64,000 nucleotides of DNA from assembly GCA_902363125.1 (NCBI GenBank), contig CABIZD010000005.1:62001-126000 (forward strand), written 5' to 3'. Of this stretch, positions 33,026-43,699 are shown one piece after another. The position numbers and the translations under genes were made by a program. Position 1 is the stretch's first letter. The number at the start of each line of letters is the position of its first letter. The notes beneath the pieces are model-generated. The model was not told the DNA's origin. It ran no database searches and worked only from the letters and a program-made list of their open reading frames with translations. This DNA comes from Coriobacteriaceae bacterium (GTDB taxonomy: Bacteria > Actinomycetota > Coriobacteriia > Coriobacteriales > Coriobacteriaceae).

Positions 33026-34408
33026 TTACAGAGACGCGATCGTTGCATTTGCACACTTGAGCGTACCGTCGGTGACCGTCAGCGCCACACCCTGGCCCTG
33101 CTTATTGCAGAAGCGAGCGTTAAGCGCAACATCATCGACAAAGATGGTCGCGATATCGTCGTCAACGACCAGGCGCACATGATGAGTGCCCTCGCCCTTA
33201 AAGAACAACGGACGCTCGAGGCCCATGTTGTTGACCTGGAACCACGGATACTGGGGGGCCGCCGTAAACTCGAGTTTGCCCTCACGCAGGTTGGCGCGGA
33301 ACTCATAGGCAAGACCGGACTCGGCGTCCTCGGCAAGCTTCACCGAGAAGCCGGCAGCGTCACCGGCGAGCTCGATGTCGGCGTCGAGCATATAGGTAGA
33401 ACCGGCATCCGCGGCGAGCACCTGCTCGACCTTGCCCGACTCGCAGGAAAGCTCAAAGGCCTCGACTGCCTTAGCCTCGCCAAAGGCGCCAAGCATGCTG
33501 TCGGGGAGTTTGGTGCCAAGCGTTCCGTCGGCACGCTGAACGATCTCGAGGGGCATAAAGGTGCCACCCCACAGGTAAGAGCTGGGGTCGCCGCCCTCGT
33601 CACGCGTAGGAACCCAACCAAAGAGAACGCGGCGCTCGCCATCAAATGCGGTACGTGCGGCATAGTACGCGCGGCCATCGAAGGAATCGTCCGCAGGAGT
33701 GATCCAGGGACCGTTGATAGAGCGAGACATGCGGTAACGGGTCTTGTTGCCATCACTGTACTCAGAGAACACCAGATACCACCAGTCGCCCATCTTAAAG
33801 AGATCAGGCATCTCAAACATGGTGTACAGGCCCGGATTCCACCAGTCGCCCTGGAACTCCCAGGTATCCAGGTCCTTGGAGGTGAACTTGACCAGACGAC
33901 CGGTCATCAGACGTTTGTCCTCGCCCACACGCGTGCCGAGGATGAGCATGTACTCTTCGTTCTCCTCATCCCAAAGCACAAAGGGATCGCGCCAGTTGCG
34001 GTCATCGTAACCCTCCTGGGGCGGAAGCAGCGTCTCGGCGATGTTCTTCTCCCACTTGACGGCGTCGTCACTCGTTGCGTGAAGAAGAACCTGCTTCATC
34101 AAGCGTGCCTTGACCTTATCGCGATTGCAACCAGTGTAGAGCGCATGGTACTTGTCGCCCACCTTAAACACCGTGCCGGCATAAACATACTGGTCGACTT
34201 CCTCGTCGCCGCCACGCTCAAGGCTCTCGCCAAAGTCTTTGTAATTGACGAAGTCCTTGGTTGTCGCGAGTGCCCAGCCAAACGGCTCTCCGAAAGGTCC
34301 GGGGTTTCGCGTGTCACGCTGATGGTAGAGATAGAACGTGCCGTCCTCGCCGTACGGCATGATGTCGCCTACCCAAATTCCCTCAGGCTGGTAATACACC
34401 TTGTGCAT
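33026..34408 (-). CDS. GH32-like glycoside hydrolase without the canonical WxNDPNG motif
   Basis: 460 residues of the GH32/GH43 five-blade beta-propeller. Near the start, GIWVGDIMPYGEDGTFYLYHQ replaces the usual WMNDPNG block, but Asp15 occupies the nucleophile place. WRDPF and MFEMPDLF keep the second Asp and the acid/base Glu. A beta-sandwich domain follows (about 300-460). This divergent type may act on fructan or fructosyl oligosaccharides different from those of its partner. No signal peptide. It is the first structural gene after the operator array at 34452-34489. Confidence 0.85.
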   Translation of the reverse strand: MHKVYYQPEGIWVGDIMPYGEDGTFYLYHQRDTRNPGPFGEPFGWALATTKDFVNYKDFGESLERGGDEEVDQYVYAGTVFKVGDKYHALYTGCNRDKVKARLMKQVLLHATSDDAVKWEKNIAETLLPPQEGYDDRNWRDPFVLWDEENEEYMLILGTRVGEDKRLMTGRLVKFTSKDLDTWEFQGDWWNPGLYTMFEMPDLFKMGDWWYLVFSEYSDGNKTRYRMSRSINGPWITPADDSFDGRAYYAARTAFDGERRVLFGWVPTRDEGGDPSSYLWGGTFMPLEIVQRADGTLGTKLPDSMLGAFGEAKAVEAFELSCESGKVEQVLAADAGSTYMLDADIELAGDAAGFSVKLAEDAESGLAYEFRANLREGKLEFTAAPQYPWFQVNNMGLERPLFFKGEGTHHVRLVVDDDIATIFVDDVALNARFCNKQGQGVALTVTDGTLKCANATIASL

Positions 34409-34451
34409 CCGAGACTTCCTTTCTCACGAGATACTAACTCGGTACAACTGC

Positions 34452-34489
34452 AAGATATGTCAATCGTTTTCATATGTCAAACGTTTTCA
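34452..34489 (-). promoter_or_regulatory. promoter and LacI-type operators of the sucrose operon
   Basis: On the minus strand -35 TTGACA (34475-34480) and -10 TATCTT (34452-34457) are 17 bases apart. Two operator copies overlap them: TGAAAACGTTTGACA (34475-34489) and TGAAAACGATTGACA (34458-34472), 17 bases apart, that is, on nearly one face and a half of the helix. A third related site, TGTCAACCGTTTGCC on the minus strand, is near 34523-34537. All have the central CG of LacI-family operators. Confidence 0.75.
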
Positions 34490-34592
34490 CACCAATACGT
34501 CTTTTCGCAGTTCCAGTCGTCGGCAAACGGTTGACATATGCCGGCGAACGGTCATCAGAGGTGTTTGAGGAATTCTTTTGGCACGGGATGAA

Positions 34593-35603
34593 CTACGCGG
34601 TTTTACCCTCAATGAGTTCAACGGGGAGCTTGATATTCGATTCGGGCTTTTCGCCGTTAATAAGAGCAATGATGGATTGCGCCGCGAGCTCTCCGATGCG
34701 ATCGATATCTTGGCGTACGGTTGTTAAGTCAGGCATAAACGTCATAGTGCGGCGGGCACCATCCGCGCCCACGACCTTAATATCGCCCGGAGCGCTCAAG
34801 CCGCGCCGCTTCATCACGTTAAGACAGATAGCCGCCATCGTGTCGTCTCCCGCAAAGATGCCGTCAATATCGGGGTTCTCATCGAGGATCTTCGCAACGA
34901 CCGCGCTCTTTTCGTCGTCGGGCTTAACGAACTCAACCTCACGGACAAGCGCGGGCAAACCGGCCTGCTCAACAACATCGAGGTAGGCATCGGTACGCTT
35001 ATTGGCAGGCATGCGCATGCGGCTATTGCTGCGCAGGCACAGGATGCGTGAACATCCGTCATCGATCAGGCGACGCGTGGCAAGTTCGCCGATGCTATAG
35101 CTGTCGCTCGCAATCTGAACAGAGGCTTCGCCAAGGTCGCAGTCGATACCAACCAGACTCAAGCCCATCTCGGCATACGCCTCGGCACCGATATTAAGCG
35201 AGTTGACGATGACGCCATCAACCATATTGCGTCGAAGCATGTCGATATAAGAGCGCTCAAGCTCGGGTCGATTGGCGCTATTGCACAGCAGCATCTTAAA
35301 ACCGTTTTCGGCCAGGGTATGCTCAATGACTTGAACCACTTGGGCATGAAACGGACTGCTGACATAGGGGACGATCATACCGATAAGATTCAGGCGACCG
35401 TTGAGCATGGCACGGGCGATATCGTTGGGCGTATAGTTGATGCGCTTCATCGCGGCATGGACCTTATCGCGGGTCTCTTGGCTAATATAGCCGCGATTAT
35501 TAAGCACGCGAGATACCGTAGTAGGCGAAACCCCCGCCACCGCTGCAACTTCCTTGATGCCAGGCTTAGCCGTATCCTTAGAACGAGCACTCTCGCGAGC
35601 CAT
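34593..35603 (-). CDS. LacI-family regulator of the sucrose/fructan operon
   Basis: 336 residues. Helix-turn-helix at about 16-36 (IKEVAAVAGVSPTTVSRVLNN), hinge helix NDIARAMLNGR, then a periplasmic-binding-protein-like domain for a sugar ligand (LIGMIVPYVSSPFHAQVVQVIE). The ATG at 35603 has GGGAGGG in front. It lies upstream of the sucrose genes on the same strand and the operators between it and them fit a LacI-type protein. A similar site, TGTCATACGTTTACA at 35624-35638, overlaps its own promoter region, so it probably represses itself. Confidence 0.9.
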   Translation of the reverse strand: MARESARSKDTAKPGIKEVAAVAGVSPTTVSRVLNNRGYISQETRDKVHAAMKRINYTPNDIARAMLNGRLNLIGMIVPYVSSPFHAQVVQVIEHTLAENGFKMLLCNSANRPELERSYIDMLRRNMVDGVIVNSLNIGAEAYAEMGLSLVGIDCDLGEASVQIASDSYSIGELATRRLIDDGCSRILCLRSNSRMRMPANKRTDAYLDVVEQAGLPALVREVEFVKPDDEKSAVVAKILDENPDIDGIFAGDDTMAAICLNVMKRRGLSAPGDIKVVGADGARRTMTFMPDLTTVRQDIDRIGELAAQSIIALINGEKPESNIKLPVELIEGKTA

Positions 35604-35623
35604 AGCACCCTCCCCCATCAACA

Positions 35624-35638
35624 TGTCATACGTTTACA
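35624..35638 (-). promoter_or_regulatory. candidate autoregulatory operator of the LacI-family gene
   Basis: TGTCATACGTTTACA matches the plus-strand form of the sucrose operators (TGTCAAACGTTTTCA) at 13 of 15 positions and lies 20 bases upstream of the start codon. Confidence 0.55.
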
Positions 35639-35754
35639 TACGAACAAAGCATACCCCAACAACAGCGGGAAGACGGTAACAGCACAAGTAAGTAAACGAC
35701 TCATCCAAATAATTAGGAGAGTTCCGCCTAAAGGGTGACTACACAGGACCCCCG

Positions 35755-35880
35755 CCGGGCCGCTTTGGGTTACTTTCCAAAACATTTCCGCAGGACGCAA
35801 AGGGCTCCGCCGCGCGAAGCGCGCAGCGGAGCCCTTTGCATGTCCGAGGACGTTTTGGAAAGTAACCCAAAGCGGCCCGG
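35755..35880. repeat. long palindrome, family C, copy 3
   Basis: A perfect 29-base outer stem joins 35755-35783 with 35852-35880; a perfect 14-base inner stem joins 35797-35810 with 35826-35839 and ends in CGCGCGAAGCGCG. The junction has ATTTCCGCAGGAC on the left and GCATGTCCGAGGACG on the right. It fills the 301-base gap between the LacI gene and the glycyl-radical subunit, together with the operator at 35624. Confidence 0.9.
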
Positions 35881-35904
35881 CGATCCTGCGGGAGTTAAAT
35901 CCCT

Positions 35905-36156
35905 TTAGAACTTGTCGTGGAAGGTACGCGCAATGACCTCGTCCTGCTGCTCCTTGGTGAGCGTGTGGAAGTTCACGGCATAGCCGGAAACGCGGATGGT
36001 CAGCTGCGGGTACTTCTCGGGGTGAGCCTGAGCGTCGAGCAGCGTCTCACGGTTGAAGACGTTGATGTTCAGGTGGTGGCCACCCTTCTCGGCGTAAGCG
36101 TCGAGCATGTGGACCAGGTTATCGGCCTGGGTCTCGGAAACTTCAGAAACCTTCAT
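35905..36156 (-). CDS. stand-alone glycyl-radical subunit of a split pyruvate formate-lyase (GrcA-like)
   Basis: 83 residues that match the C-terminal domain of Pfl[21 protein letters not shown], then [15 protein letters not shown] with the radical Gly58, and [15 protein letters not shown] full PflB has this as its last 80 or so residues; here the large subunit upstream ends before it. E. coli YfiD/GrcA is a similar spare part for damaged PflB, but here it would be required, since the large subunit has no domain of its own. It has its own GAAGGAG site before the ATG at 36156. Two hairpins lie between it and the large subunit gene. Confidence 0.9.
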   Translation of the reverse strand: MKVSEVSETQADNLVHMLDAYAEKGGHHLNINVFNRETLLDAQAHPEKYPQLTIRVSGYAVNFHTLTKEQQDEVIARTFHDKF

Positions 36157-36177
36157 AATGTGTCTCCTTCGATTAAT

Positions 36178-36237
36178 AGGCGCCGGCCGAAACCGGCGCA
36201 CTAATCAGTAATCGTTATTGTTAGTATAGCACTAACA
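36178..36237 (-). promoter_or_regulatory. two intercistronic hairpins between the split pfl genes
   Basis: On the minus strand, directly after the stop codon of the large subunit, TATTGTTAGT pairs with ACTAACAATA around GCTAT; 14 bases on, GCGCCGG pairs with CCGGCGC around a TTTCGG loop. Neither is followed by a T tract. They may set the ratio of the two subunits by processing or partial termination. A -10-like TATACT in the first hairpin could also start transcription of the small gene. Confidence 0.6.
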
Positions 36238-36241
36238 ATAG

Positions 36242-38293
<2,052 letters not shown>

Positions 38294-38688
38294 TGTGTAA
38301 CCACGCTCCTAGTTACGTGTAATGCGGCGCTCTCTCACACCGCTGCTTATTGAATTCTTGAATTTTCGGCTTGCACTACCGGCTTCTTCCGTTCTTCACC
38401 ACACGTTGGTGCAGGGAAAACGTTTGTCCACCTTGGAACTACAACCCAAAACCCAAGATTTCACCCGTCTGAGAAGGATAACATAGCGACCCTCTCCATC
38501 TGGGCTGTTATATGTTTCTTTTTTTATATCATAAGGGCGTTTTTTACAAATCCGCAGGAAACGCGAGCGCGAACAACTACCGTTCACCGATTTGTATGTT
38601 ATTTTTCCTTGCCTTTGTACGACGTTCGCTCTAGCTGTTATGCCAGCTTTAGCAGGGTAAAGTGTCCCAAAGACCCTACAGAAACTGC

Positions 38689-38720
38689 AGGGCGGCCACG
38701 GGATCCCCCGTGGCCGCCCT
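38689..38720 (-). terminator. perfect hairpin after the KDG permease gene
   Basis: AGGGCGGCCACGGG and CCCGTGGCCGCCCT form a 14-base stem with a four-base loop, about 40 bases after the permease stop. The T tract is poor (GCAGTTTCTGT), so it may rely on stem strength. Confidence 0.6.
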
Positions 38721-38759
38721 GTGGCGTAGCTAGTTTTTAGCTTTGATTACCGTTTGGCA

Positions 38760-39776
38760 TTAGGCGGCTGCGGAGGCCTTGTCGGTCGTTGCCTTGCCGT
38801 TGCTCTGCTGGCCCTCAAAATGCTTGTAGCACCAGCTGGTGACCAGCGGGGTCAAAATAGCCGTAACGATTGCGCAGGCAGCAACCTGTGCCGTGGCCGT
38901 CGCGAGCACCGCGCCGCCGTACATGGCCTCGTTGACGCTTGCCATGGCAGCAGGCGTGGCCACATTGGCTCCGGCGCAGCTCGAAATGGCCGCACCTGCG
39001 ACACCCGTACCGCCCGTGAGCTTATCGACCGCGATAACGGGAATTGCAAAGACTACCGAGCAAATCACGCCAAGCACGATGCCGGGAAGACCGCCATTGA
39101 TAAGCTGGCCGAAGGTCATGGTCGAGCCCATGGCAAAGAAGACGAGCACGATGATGGCGGAAAGTGCCGGTGCCATCATCTTCTTAAAGCTCGGGAAGAG
39201 GTTGCCCAGAATAATGCCGACGACGATCGGCAAGATGGCGCCCACGAGCGACCAGCCGATCGGAGCCTGACCGGCAGCGCCGAGCACGATCATCGTGACC
39301 GGAGGGCCGACAACCAGCGTGGTGATGGCGACGGCGCCACGCTCGGCCTCATTGCCCATGGTGCCCATCAGACCAGCGTACATAGCGTTGTTGGCGCCGG
39401 TGCAAGCCGCCAGCATCACCATGGCAGAGATGCCAAACAGGTTGTCGTTGAACACATAAAGGATGAGCAGCGACACGGCAACGACCACGATCTGCTTGAC
39501 GGCGATGATGATGGCGCCGCGTGCAGCGGCGGCAGGAGCACTCTTAAACGAAATCGTCGTACCGACGATGAGCAAAAAAGCGCCCACGAGCGGGCCTGCG
39601 CCCTGCTGGGTCATGCCAAGCGTAAAGCTGCCGAGCGTTTTGAACAGGTCGGGGAATAGCGTGTTGAGCAGGCAGCCCAGCAAAAGCGGCACCAAAATAT
39701 TGGCACCCGGGATGGAGGACATCTTAAAGAACGGCTCCTTTGCCGCCGGCGCCTCCACCGCAGTCGATTCACTCAT
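38760..39776 (-). CDS. 2-keto-3-deoxygluconate permease family transporter
   Basis: 338 residues with about ten hydrophobic segments and the KdgT signature features: GANILVPLLLGCLLNTLFP near the start, LAACTGANNAMYAGLMG in the middle and SSCAGANVATPAAMA near the end. KdgT is a proton symporter for 2-keto-3-deoxygluconate from pectin or glucuronate breakdown. The dehydrogenase gene 108 bases upstream fits the same sugar-acid route. The ATG at 39776 has AAAGGAG in front. Confidence 0.88.
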   Translation of the reverse strand: MSESTAVEAPAAKEPFFKMSSIPGANILVPLLLGCLLNTLFPDLFKTLGSFTLGMTQQGAGPLVGAFLLIVGTTISFKSAPAAAARGAIIIAVKQIVVVAVSLLILYVFNDNLFGISAMVMLAACTGANNAMYAGLMGTMGNEAERGAVAITTLVVGPPVTMIVLGAAGQAPIGWSLVGAILPIVVGIILGNLFPSFKKMMAPALSAIIVLVFFAMGSTMTFGQLINGGLPGIVLGVICSVVFAIPVIAVDKLTGGTGVAGAAISSCAGANVATPAAMASVNEAMYGGAVLATATAQVAACAIVTAILTPLVTSWCYKHFEGQQSNGKATTDKASAAA

Positions 39777-39884
39777 ATATATCTCCTTTGGATGCATGCG
39801 AATCGTAGCCGCACGCGCCTATGTCAGAAAGAAGGCGACGGTCCCGAGTCGCAGGGGCCGTCGCCAAATAATCGTCGTGGGGTA

Positions 39885-40634
39885 TTACCCGTCCAGGACG
39901 ATGCCGCCGTCGCAGTCACCGATCTCGCCGTTCACGAAGCTGGCGAGGTCGGAAGCGAAGAACAGCACCATCTGCGCAGGCTCGCTGGCCTGGGCGGCGC
40001 GGCCCAGAGGGATACCGTTGATGATGCGCTGAGAGTTCTCGTCAGAGAGAATCGAGGTCATATCGGTCAACGTGAGCGACGGGCACACGGCGTTGCAGCG
40101 GACGCCGAACTTGCCGCCTTCCTTGGCGACTGCCTTGGTCAGACCGTTAACACCGGCCTTGGAGCTGGCGTAGGCGGCTGTGCCGAGCAGGCCGCCACCG
40201 ATTTTGCCCGCAACGGAACTCACGTTGACGATAGTGCCGGCATGGGCCGCCTTAAAGTGCGGGTACACGGCGTTCATCATAGTGAAGGTACCGTTGAGGT
40301 TGATGTCGATGGTGCGACGCCACTCGGTGTCATCGATCTCGTCGAACTTCTTGGTGCTGATGACGCCAGCGCAGTTAATCAAGATATTGGTTTGCGGCAG
40401 GTCCGTAAAAATCTGCTCGACGGTCTCGCGCGCCTTGGGCGCATCGGCGACATCGAGCTGATAGAACTTGTTGCCCTCGCCAAGCTCGGCCACTGCGGCC
40501 TCGCCCTTAGCAGCGTTCCTTGCGATGAGCGCGACATGTCCGCCGCCCGCGACGATGCCCTTGGCGATCTCGAGGCCAATGCCCTGAGTGCCGCCCGTGA
40601 CAATCGCGGTCTTGCCCGTGAAGTCAAATGCCAT
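39885..40634 (-). CDS. short-chain dehydrogenase, KduD-like
   Basis: 249-residue SDR with cofactor motif TGGTQGIG at 13-20, NCAG at about 87-90, and the catalytic Ser near 140, Tyr155 and Lys159 in SSVAG...YASSKAG. The pairing with a KdgT-type permease suggests 2-dehydro-3-deoxygluconate 5-dehydrogenase (KduD) or gluconate 5-dehydrogenase; the specific substrate is inferred from context. The ATG at 40634 is preceded by GGGGGATGGAG. It is the first gene of a two-gene operon running away from the MarR gene. Confidence 0.82.
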   Translation of the reverse strand: MAFDFTGKTAIVTGGTQGIGLEIAKGIVAGGGHVALIARNAAKGEAAVAELGEGNKFYQLDVADAPKARETVEQIFTDLPQTNILINCAGVISTKKFDEIDDTEWRRTIDINLNGTFTMMNAVYPHFKAAHAGTIVNVSSVAGKIGGGLLGTAAYASSKAGVNGLTKAVAKEGGKFGVRCNAVCPSLTLTDMTSILSDENSQRIINGIPLGRAAQASEPAQMVLFFASDLASFVNGEIGDCDGGIVLDG

Positions 40635-40840
40635 GACTCCATCCCCCTTTATGTAAGGTGTCTCCTTGCGGGAAGTTGGAGCATCGCACGTGGCGCTTAT
40701 ATGAGTCCCAGTCGTCATGGTGGTGACAACCCCTCGCCTAACCGCGGGCATGATAGTTCTTTGAAACGCTTTAGCAATTGAATGATTTTAAGTCTTAATG
40801 AGCTCTTAATATTGCCTACTGTATGAGGCCCGCGTATGGG

Positions 40841-40898
40841 GGTATCATCTTCCACCGAAAATAGTTTCTAGTGTTAGGGGTTTTCGGTGGAAGATACC
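40841..40898. promoter_or_regulatory. inverted repeat covering the MarR gene start
   Basis: TCTTCCACCGAAAA with an outer GGTATC (40841-40861, three extra bases between) is matched by TTTTCGGTGGAAGATACC (40881-40898). The GTG start codon at 40887 lies inside the right arm. A -10-like TATCAT is in the left arm. The site could be a MarR operator or an mRNA hairpin that hides the ribosome binding site AGGGG. Confidence 0.65.
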
Positions 40899-41336
40899 GA
40901 TTTCCATGAGCTTGGGCGTCAGCTCTTTACCGAGTTTGGCAGCATGCACCAGCGCGTTTCGCGCTTTGCCGACCAGGCTCTGGGTGGCGAGATGGCCGTC
41001 ATGCGCGCCCTCATGCGCGCCGGCGGCTCGCTCACGCCGAGCGAACTCGCTGATCGCGCCTGGGTCTCGAGTGCCCGCATCGCCAATATCTTACGCGCCC
41101 TCGAGGCCAAGGGCTGGGTCGAGCGCGAGCACTCAAAGACCGACCGTCGTCGCGTACACGTCACGGTGACCGACAAAGGATTCCAGGATCTCGAAATCAA
41201 ACGTCGGGAATTCGAGAACCGCACTGCGGCTTTCCTCGAGCAGCTCGGCGAAACAGATACCCAGGAGATGGTGCGCCTTCTTAGACGCGCCAACGAAATT
41301 ATCGACCGCAATCAAGAAAGGAGAGATGCCGAGTGA
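40887..41336 (+). CDS. MarR-family transcriptional regulator
   Basis: 149 residues with the winged-helix pattern of MarR: GGSLTPSELADRAWVSSARIANILRALEAKGWVERE, then the DRRRVHVTVTDKG wing. It is first in an operon with two ABC exporter half-genes; its stop overlaps the next start (GTGA). MarR proteins release DNA when they bind small phenolic or toxic compounds, so this one probably induces the exporter in response to its substrate. It starts at GTG inside an inverted repeat, which suggests tight self-control. Confidence 0.9.
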   Translation: MEDTDFHELGRQLFTEFGSMHQRVSRFADQALGGEMAVMRALMRAGGSLTPSELADRAWVSSARIANILRALEAKGWVEREHSKTDRRRVHVTVTDKGFQDLEIKRREFENRTAAFLEQLGETDTQEMVRLLRRANEIIDRNQERRDAE

Positions 41337-43699
41337 GGATTCTCAAGCTCTTTAAAAAGCATATACCGGCACTGTTCACAGCTATCGTACTTATCGTAAT
41401 CAGCTGTAACGCCGATTTGGCACTGCCTACCTACATGAGCGACATCGTCGACGTGGGCGTGCAGCAAGGCGGCATCGCCTCGCCCGTGCCCGGCACCATT
41501 CGCACCAAATCGCTCGACGACCTCGAACTCTTTATGAGCGCCAAGGACGCCAAGACGGTAGAAGCTGCGTTTGGCAAGGCAGACAAAAACGGTATTCGCA
41601 CGTACAAGGGAACCGAGGAAGAGCGTGCCGATGGAGGCAAGATTGCCGACATTATGAGCCTGCCCGAGACTGTCGTCCTTTCGCTCAACCAGGGCATCGA
41701 CGCCGACTCCATGGGCGACATGATGGGCTCGTCCAGCGAGAAAGACAACAACGCTGCCCAGGCCATGCCCACCCCCGAGCAAATGGCGGCGATGACACCC
41801 GAGCAGCTCGCCGAGATGCAGCAGAAGGCCGCGGCGGCGCAGAACATGCAAAAGCAGATTGATGCTGACGGCGGTAAGATCACCATGAAGAGCCTGCGTC
41901 TGGGTATCGAGGGCGATCTGGTAGACCAAAGCAAGCTCGTCGAGGGCGCCAACCAAATGGCGGACAAAATGGGCTCCATGTCGGGCTCCATCGTCACCCA
42001 GCGCGCCGTGAGCTACGTACAGAACGAGTACAAGGCGCAGGGCATCGACCCCGCCGACGTGCAGAACGCCTATCTGAGCCGCATGGCGACCACGATGTTT
42101 GGGCTGTGCCTGGTGTCGCTCGTCGCCACCATCCTGACCGGTGCCGTGGCCTCGCGCACCGCCTGCTCCATCGCCCGCGACCTGCGCCGCGAGACCTTCA
42201 GCAAGGTTATGCACTTCTCGCCGGCCGAGGTGGGCAAGTTTAGCCAGGCCTCGCTCATCACCCGCTGCACCAACGACATTCAGCAGATTCAGATGGCCGC
42301 AACCCTGTTTATCCGCATGTGCCTGATGGCCCCCGTCATGGGCATCGTCGCCGTCATGCGCGTCCTGGCCAACCACACCGGCCTGGAGTGGACCATCGCC
42401 GTGGCCATCATCGCGGTCTCGGCCGTCGTCGGCGTGCTTATGGGCCTCACCATGCCCAAGTTCAAAAAGATGCAAAGCTTTGTTGACCGCGTGAACCTTA
42501 CCGCCCGCGAGCTGCTCGACGGCCTTATGCCCATCCGCTCGTTCAACCGCGAGGAACATGAGCTCGAGCGCTTTGACAAGGCTTCGCTCGACCTGATGAC
42601 CACGCAGCTCTACACCAACCGCGCCATGAGCTTTATGATGCCGCTCATGATGCTGGTCATGAACTGCATCACCGTGCTTATCGTCTGGTTTGGCGCGCAG
42701 GGCGTGTCCGACGGCGTGATGCAGGTCGGCAACATGATGGCGTTTATCTCCTACACCATGCAGATCGTCATGGCGTTTATGATTCTCACCATGGTTTCGG
42801 TCATCCTGCCCCGTGCCGAGGTCGCAGCCGAGCGCGTGGAAGAGGTCATCACTTGCCCCACGAGTATCAACGACCCCGTCTCGCCCAAACTGCCCGCGGC
42901 CAGCGCGCCGCGCGGTGAGCTCACCTTCCGCGACGTGAGCTTCCAGTATCCCGATGCCCGCGCTGACGTCATTAGCGGCGTGAACTTCACCACGCATGCC
43001 GGTCAGATGCTCGGCATCATTGGCTCCACGGGCTCCGGCAAATCCACGCTCGTGCAGTTGATTCCGCGCCTGTACGACGTCACGGGTGGCAGCATTTCGC
43101 TCGACGGCATCGACGTGCGTGACATGACCCTTTCCGAACTGCGCCGCCGCATTGGTTACATCCCGCAGCAGGGGCGTCTGTTCTCGGGCACCGTCGAGAG
43201 CAACCTCAAGTTTGCCGGAGACATGGTGAGCGACGAGGACATGCACGAGGCCGCGCGCATCGCCCAAGCCGAGGACTTTATCGCCGAGCGCGAGGGCGGC
43301 TACGACTCCCCCATCAGCCAGGGCGGCTCCAATGTCTCGGGCGGTCAGCGCCAGCGTCTGGCCATCGCCCGCGCCCTGGCCAAAAAGCCCGAGGTCGTGG
43401 TGTTCGATGACTCGTTTAGCGCCCTCGACTACAAGACCGACGCTCGCCTGCGCGAAGAGCTCGCCAAAAATGTTACCGATGCCGCGCTCGTGGTCGTGGC
43501 CCAGCGCATCGCGACCATCATGCACGCCGACCAGATCATCGTGCTCGACGACGGCCACGTAGTGGGCACCGGCACGCACGAGGAACTGCTGCACAGCTGC
43601 CCGGCGTACCTGGAAATCGCGCAGTCGCAGCTTTCTGCCGAGGAGCTGGGGCTTACCCAAGAAGAAATTGCAGCCGTCATGGAAGGAGGCGAGCGCTAA
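41333..43699 (+). CDS. ABC exporter half-transporter, degenerate-site subunit
   Basis: 788 residues: six membrane helices, with a large insertion between the first and second (about 45-240, containing a Met/Gln/Ala-rich stretch) that would lie outside the cell, and an ATPase domain from about 520. Walker A GSTGSGKST near 564, signature VSGGQRQRLAIARAL, Walker B VVVFDDSFSALD near 690. The catalytic glutamate position is Asp, as in the degenerate half of heterodimers such as TM287/288, BmrCD and LmrCD. It therefore needs the next gene's product as partner. Its GTG start overlaps the MarR stop and its stop overlaps the next start. Confidence 0.9.
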   Translation: MRILKLFKKHIPALFTAIVLIVISCNADLALPTYMSDIVDVGVQQGGIASPVPGTIRTKSLDDLELFMSAKDAKTVEAAFGKADKNGIRTYKGTEEERADGGKIADIMSLPETVVLSLNQGIDADSMGDMMGSSSEKDNNAAQAMPTPEQMAAMTPEQLAEMQQKAAAAQNMQKQIDADGGKITMKSLRLGIEGDLVDQSKLVEGANQMADKMGSMSGSIVTQRAVSYVQNEYKAQGIDPADVQNAYLSRMATTMFGLCLVSLVATILTGAVASRTACSIARDLRRETFSKVMHFSPAEVGKFSQASLITRCTNDIQQIQMAATLFIRMCLMAPVMGIVAVMRVLANHTGLEWTIAVAIIAVSAVVGVLMGLTMPKFKKMQSFVDRVNLTARELLDGLMPIRSFNREEHELERFDKASLDLMTTQLYTNRAMSFMMPLMMLVMNCITVLIVWFGAQGVSDGVMQVGNMMAFISYTMQIVMAFMILTMVSVILPRAEVAAERVEEVITCPTSINDPVSPKLPAASAPRGELTFRDVSFQYPDARADVISGVNFTTHAGQMLGIIGSTGSGKSTLVQLIPRLYDVTGGSISLDGIDVRDMTLSELRRRIGYIPQQGRLFSGTVESNLKFAGDMVSDEDMHEAARIAQAEDFIAEREGGYDSPISQGGSNVSGGQRQRLAIARALAKKPEVVVFDDSFSALDYKTDARLREELAKNVTDAALVVVAQRIATIMHADQIIVLDDGHVVGTGTHEELLHSCPAYLEIAQSQLSAEELGLTQEEIAAVMEGGER

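Noticed and set aside
36210-36237. Rex operator in the first intercistronic pfl hairpin
   Set aside because: TTGTTA and TAACAA are present but nine bases apart instead of the usual six, so it is kept as a hairpin only.
36157-36241. Possible sequencing frameshift joining the two pfl genes
   Set aside because: The large gene ends with its own tail (DIDLDQLGE), the small gene has a ribosome binding site and its own first 13 residues, and two hairpins lie between. A one-base error cannot fuse them.
41312-43660. 782-codon minus-strand ORF opposite the first ABC subunit
   Set aside because: A shadow frame of the ABC gene, His/Gly/Val-rich, with no start signal or family pattern.
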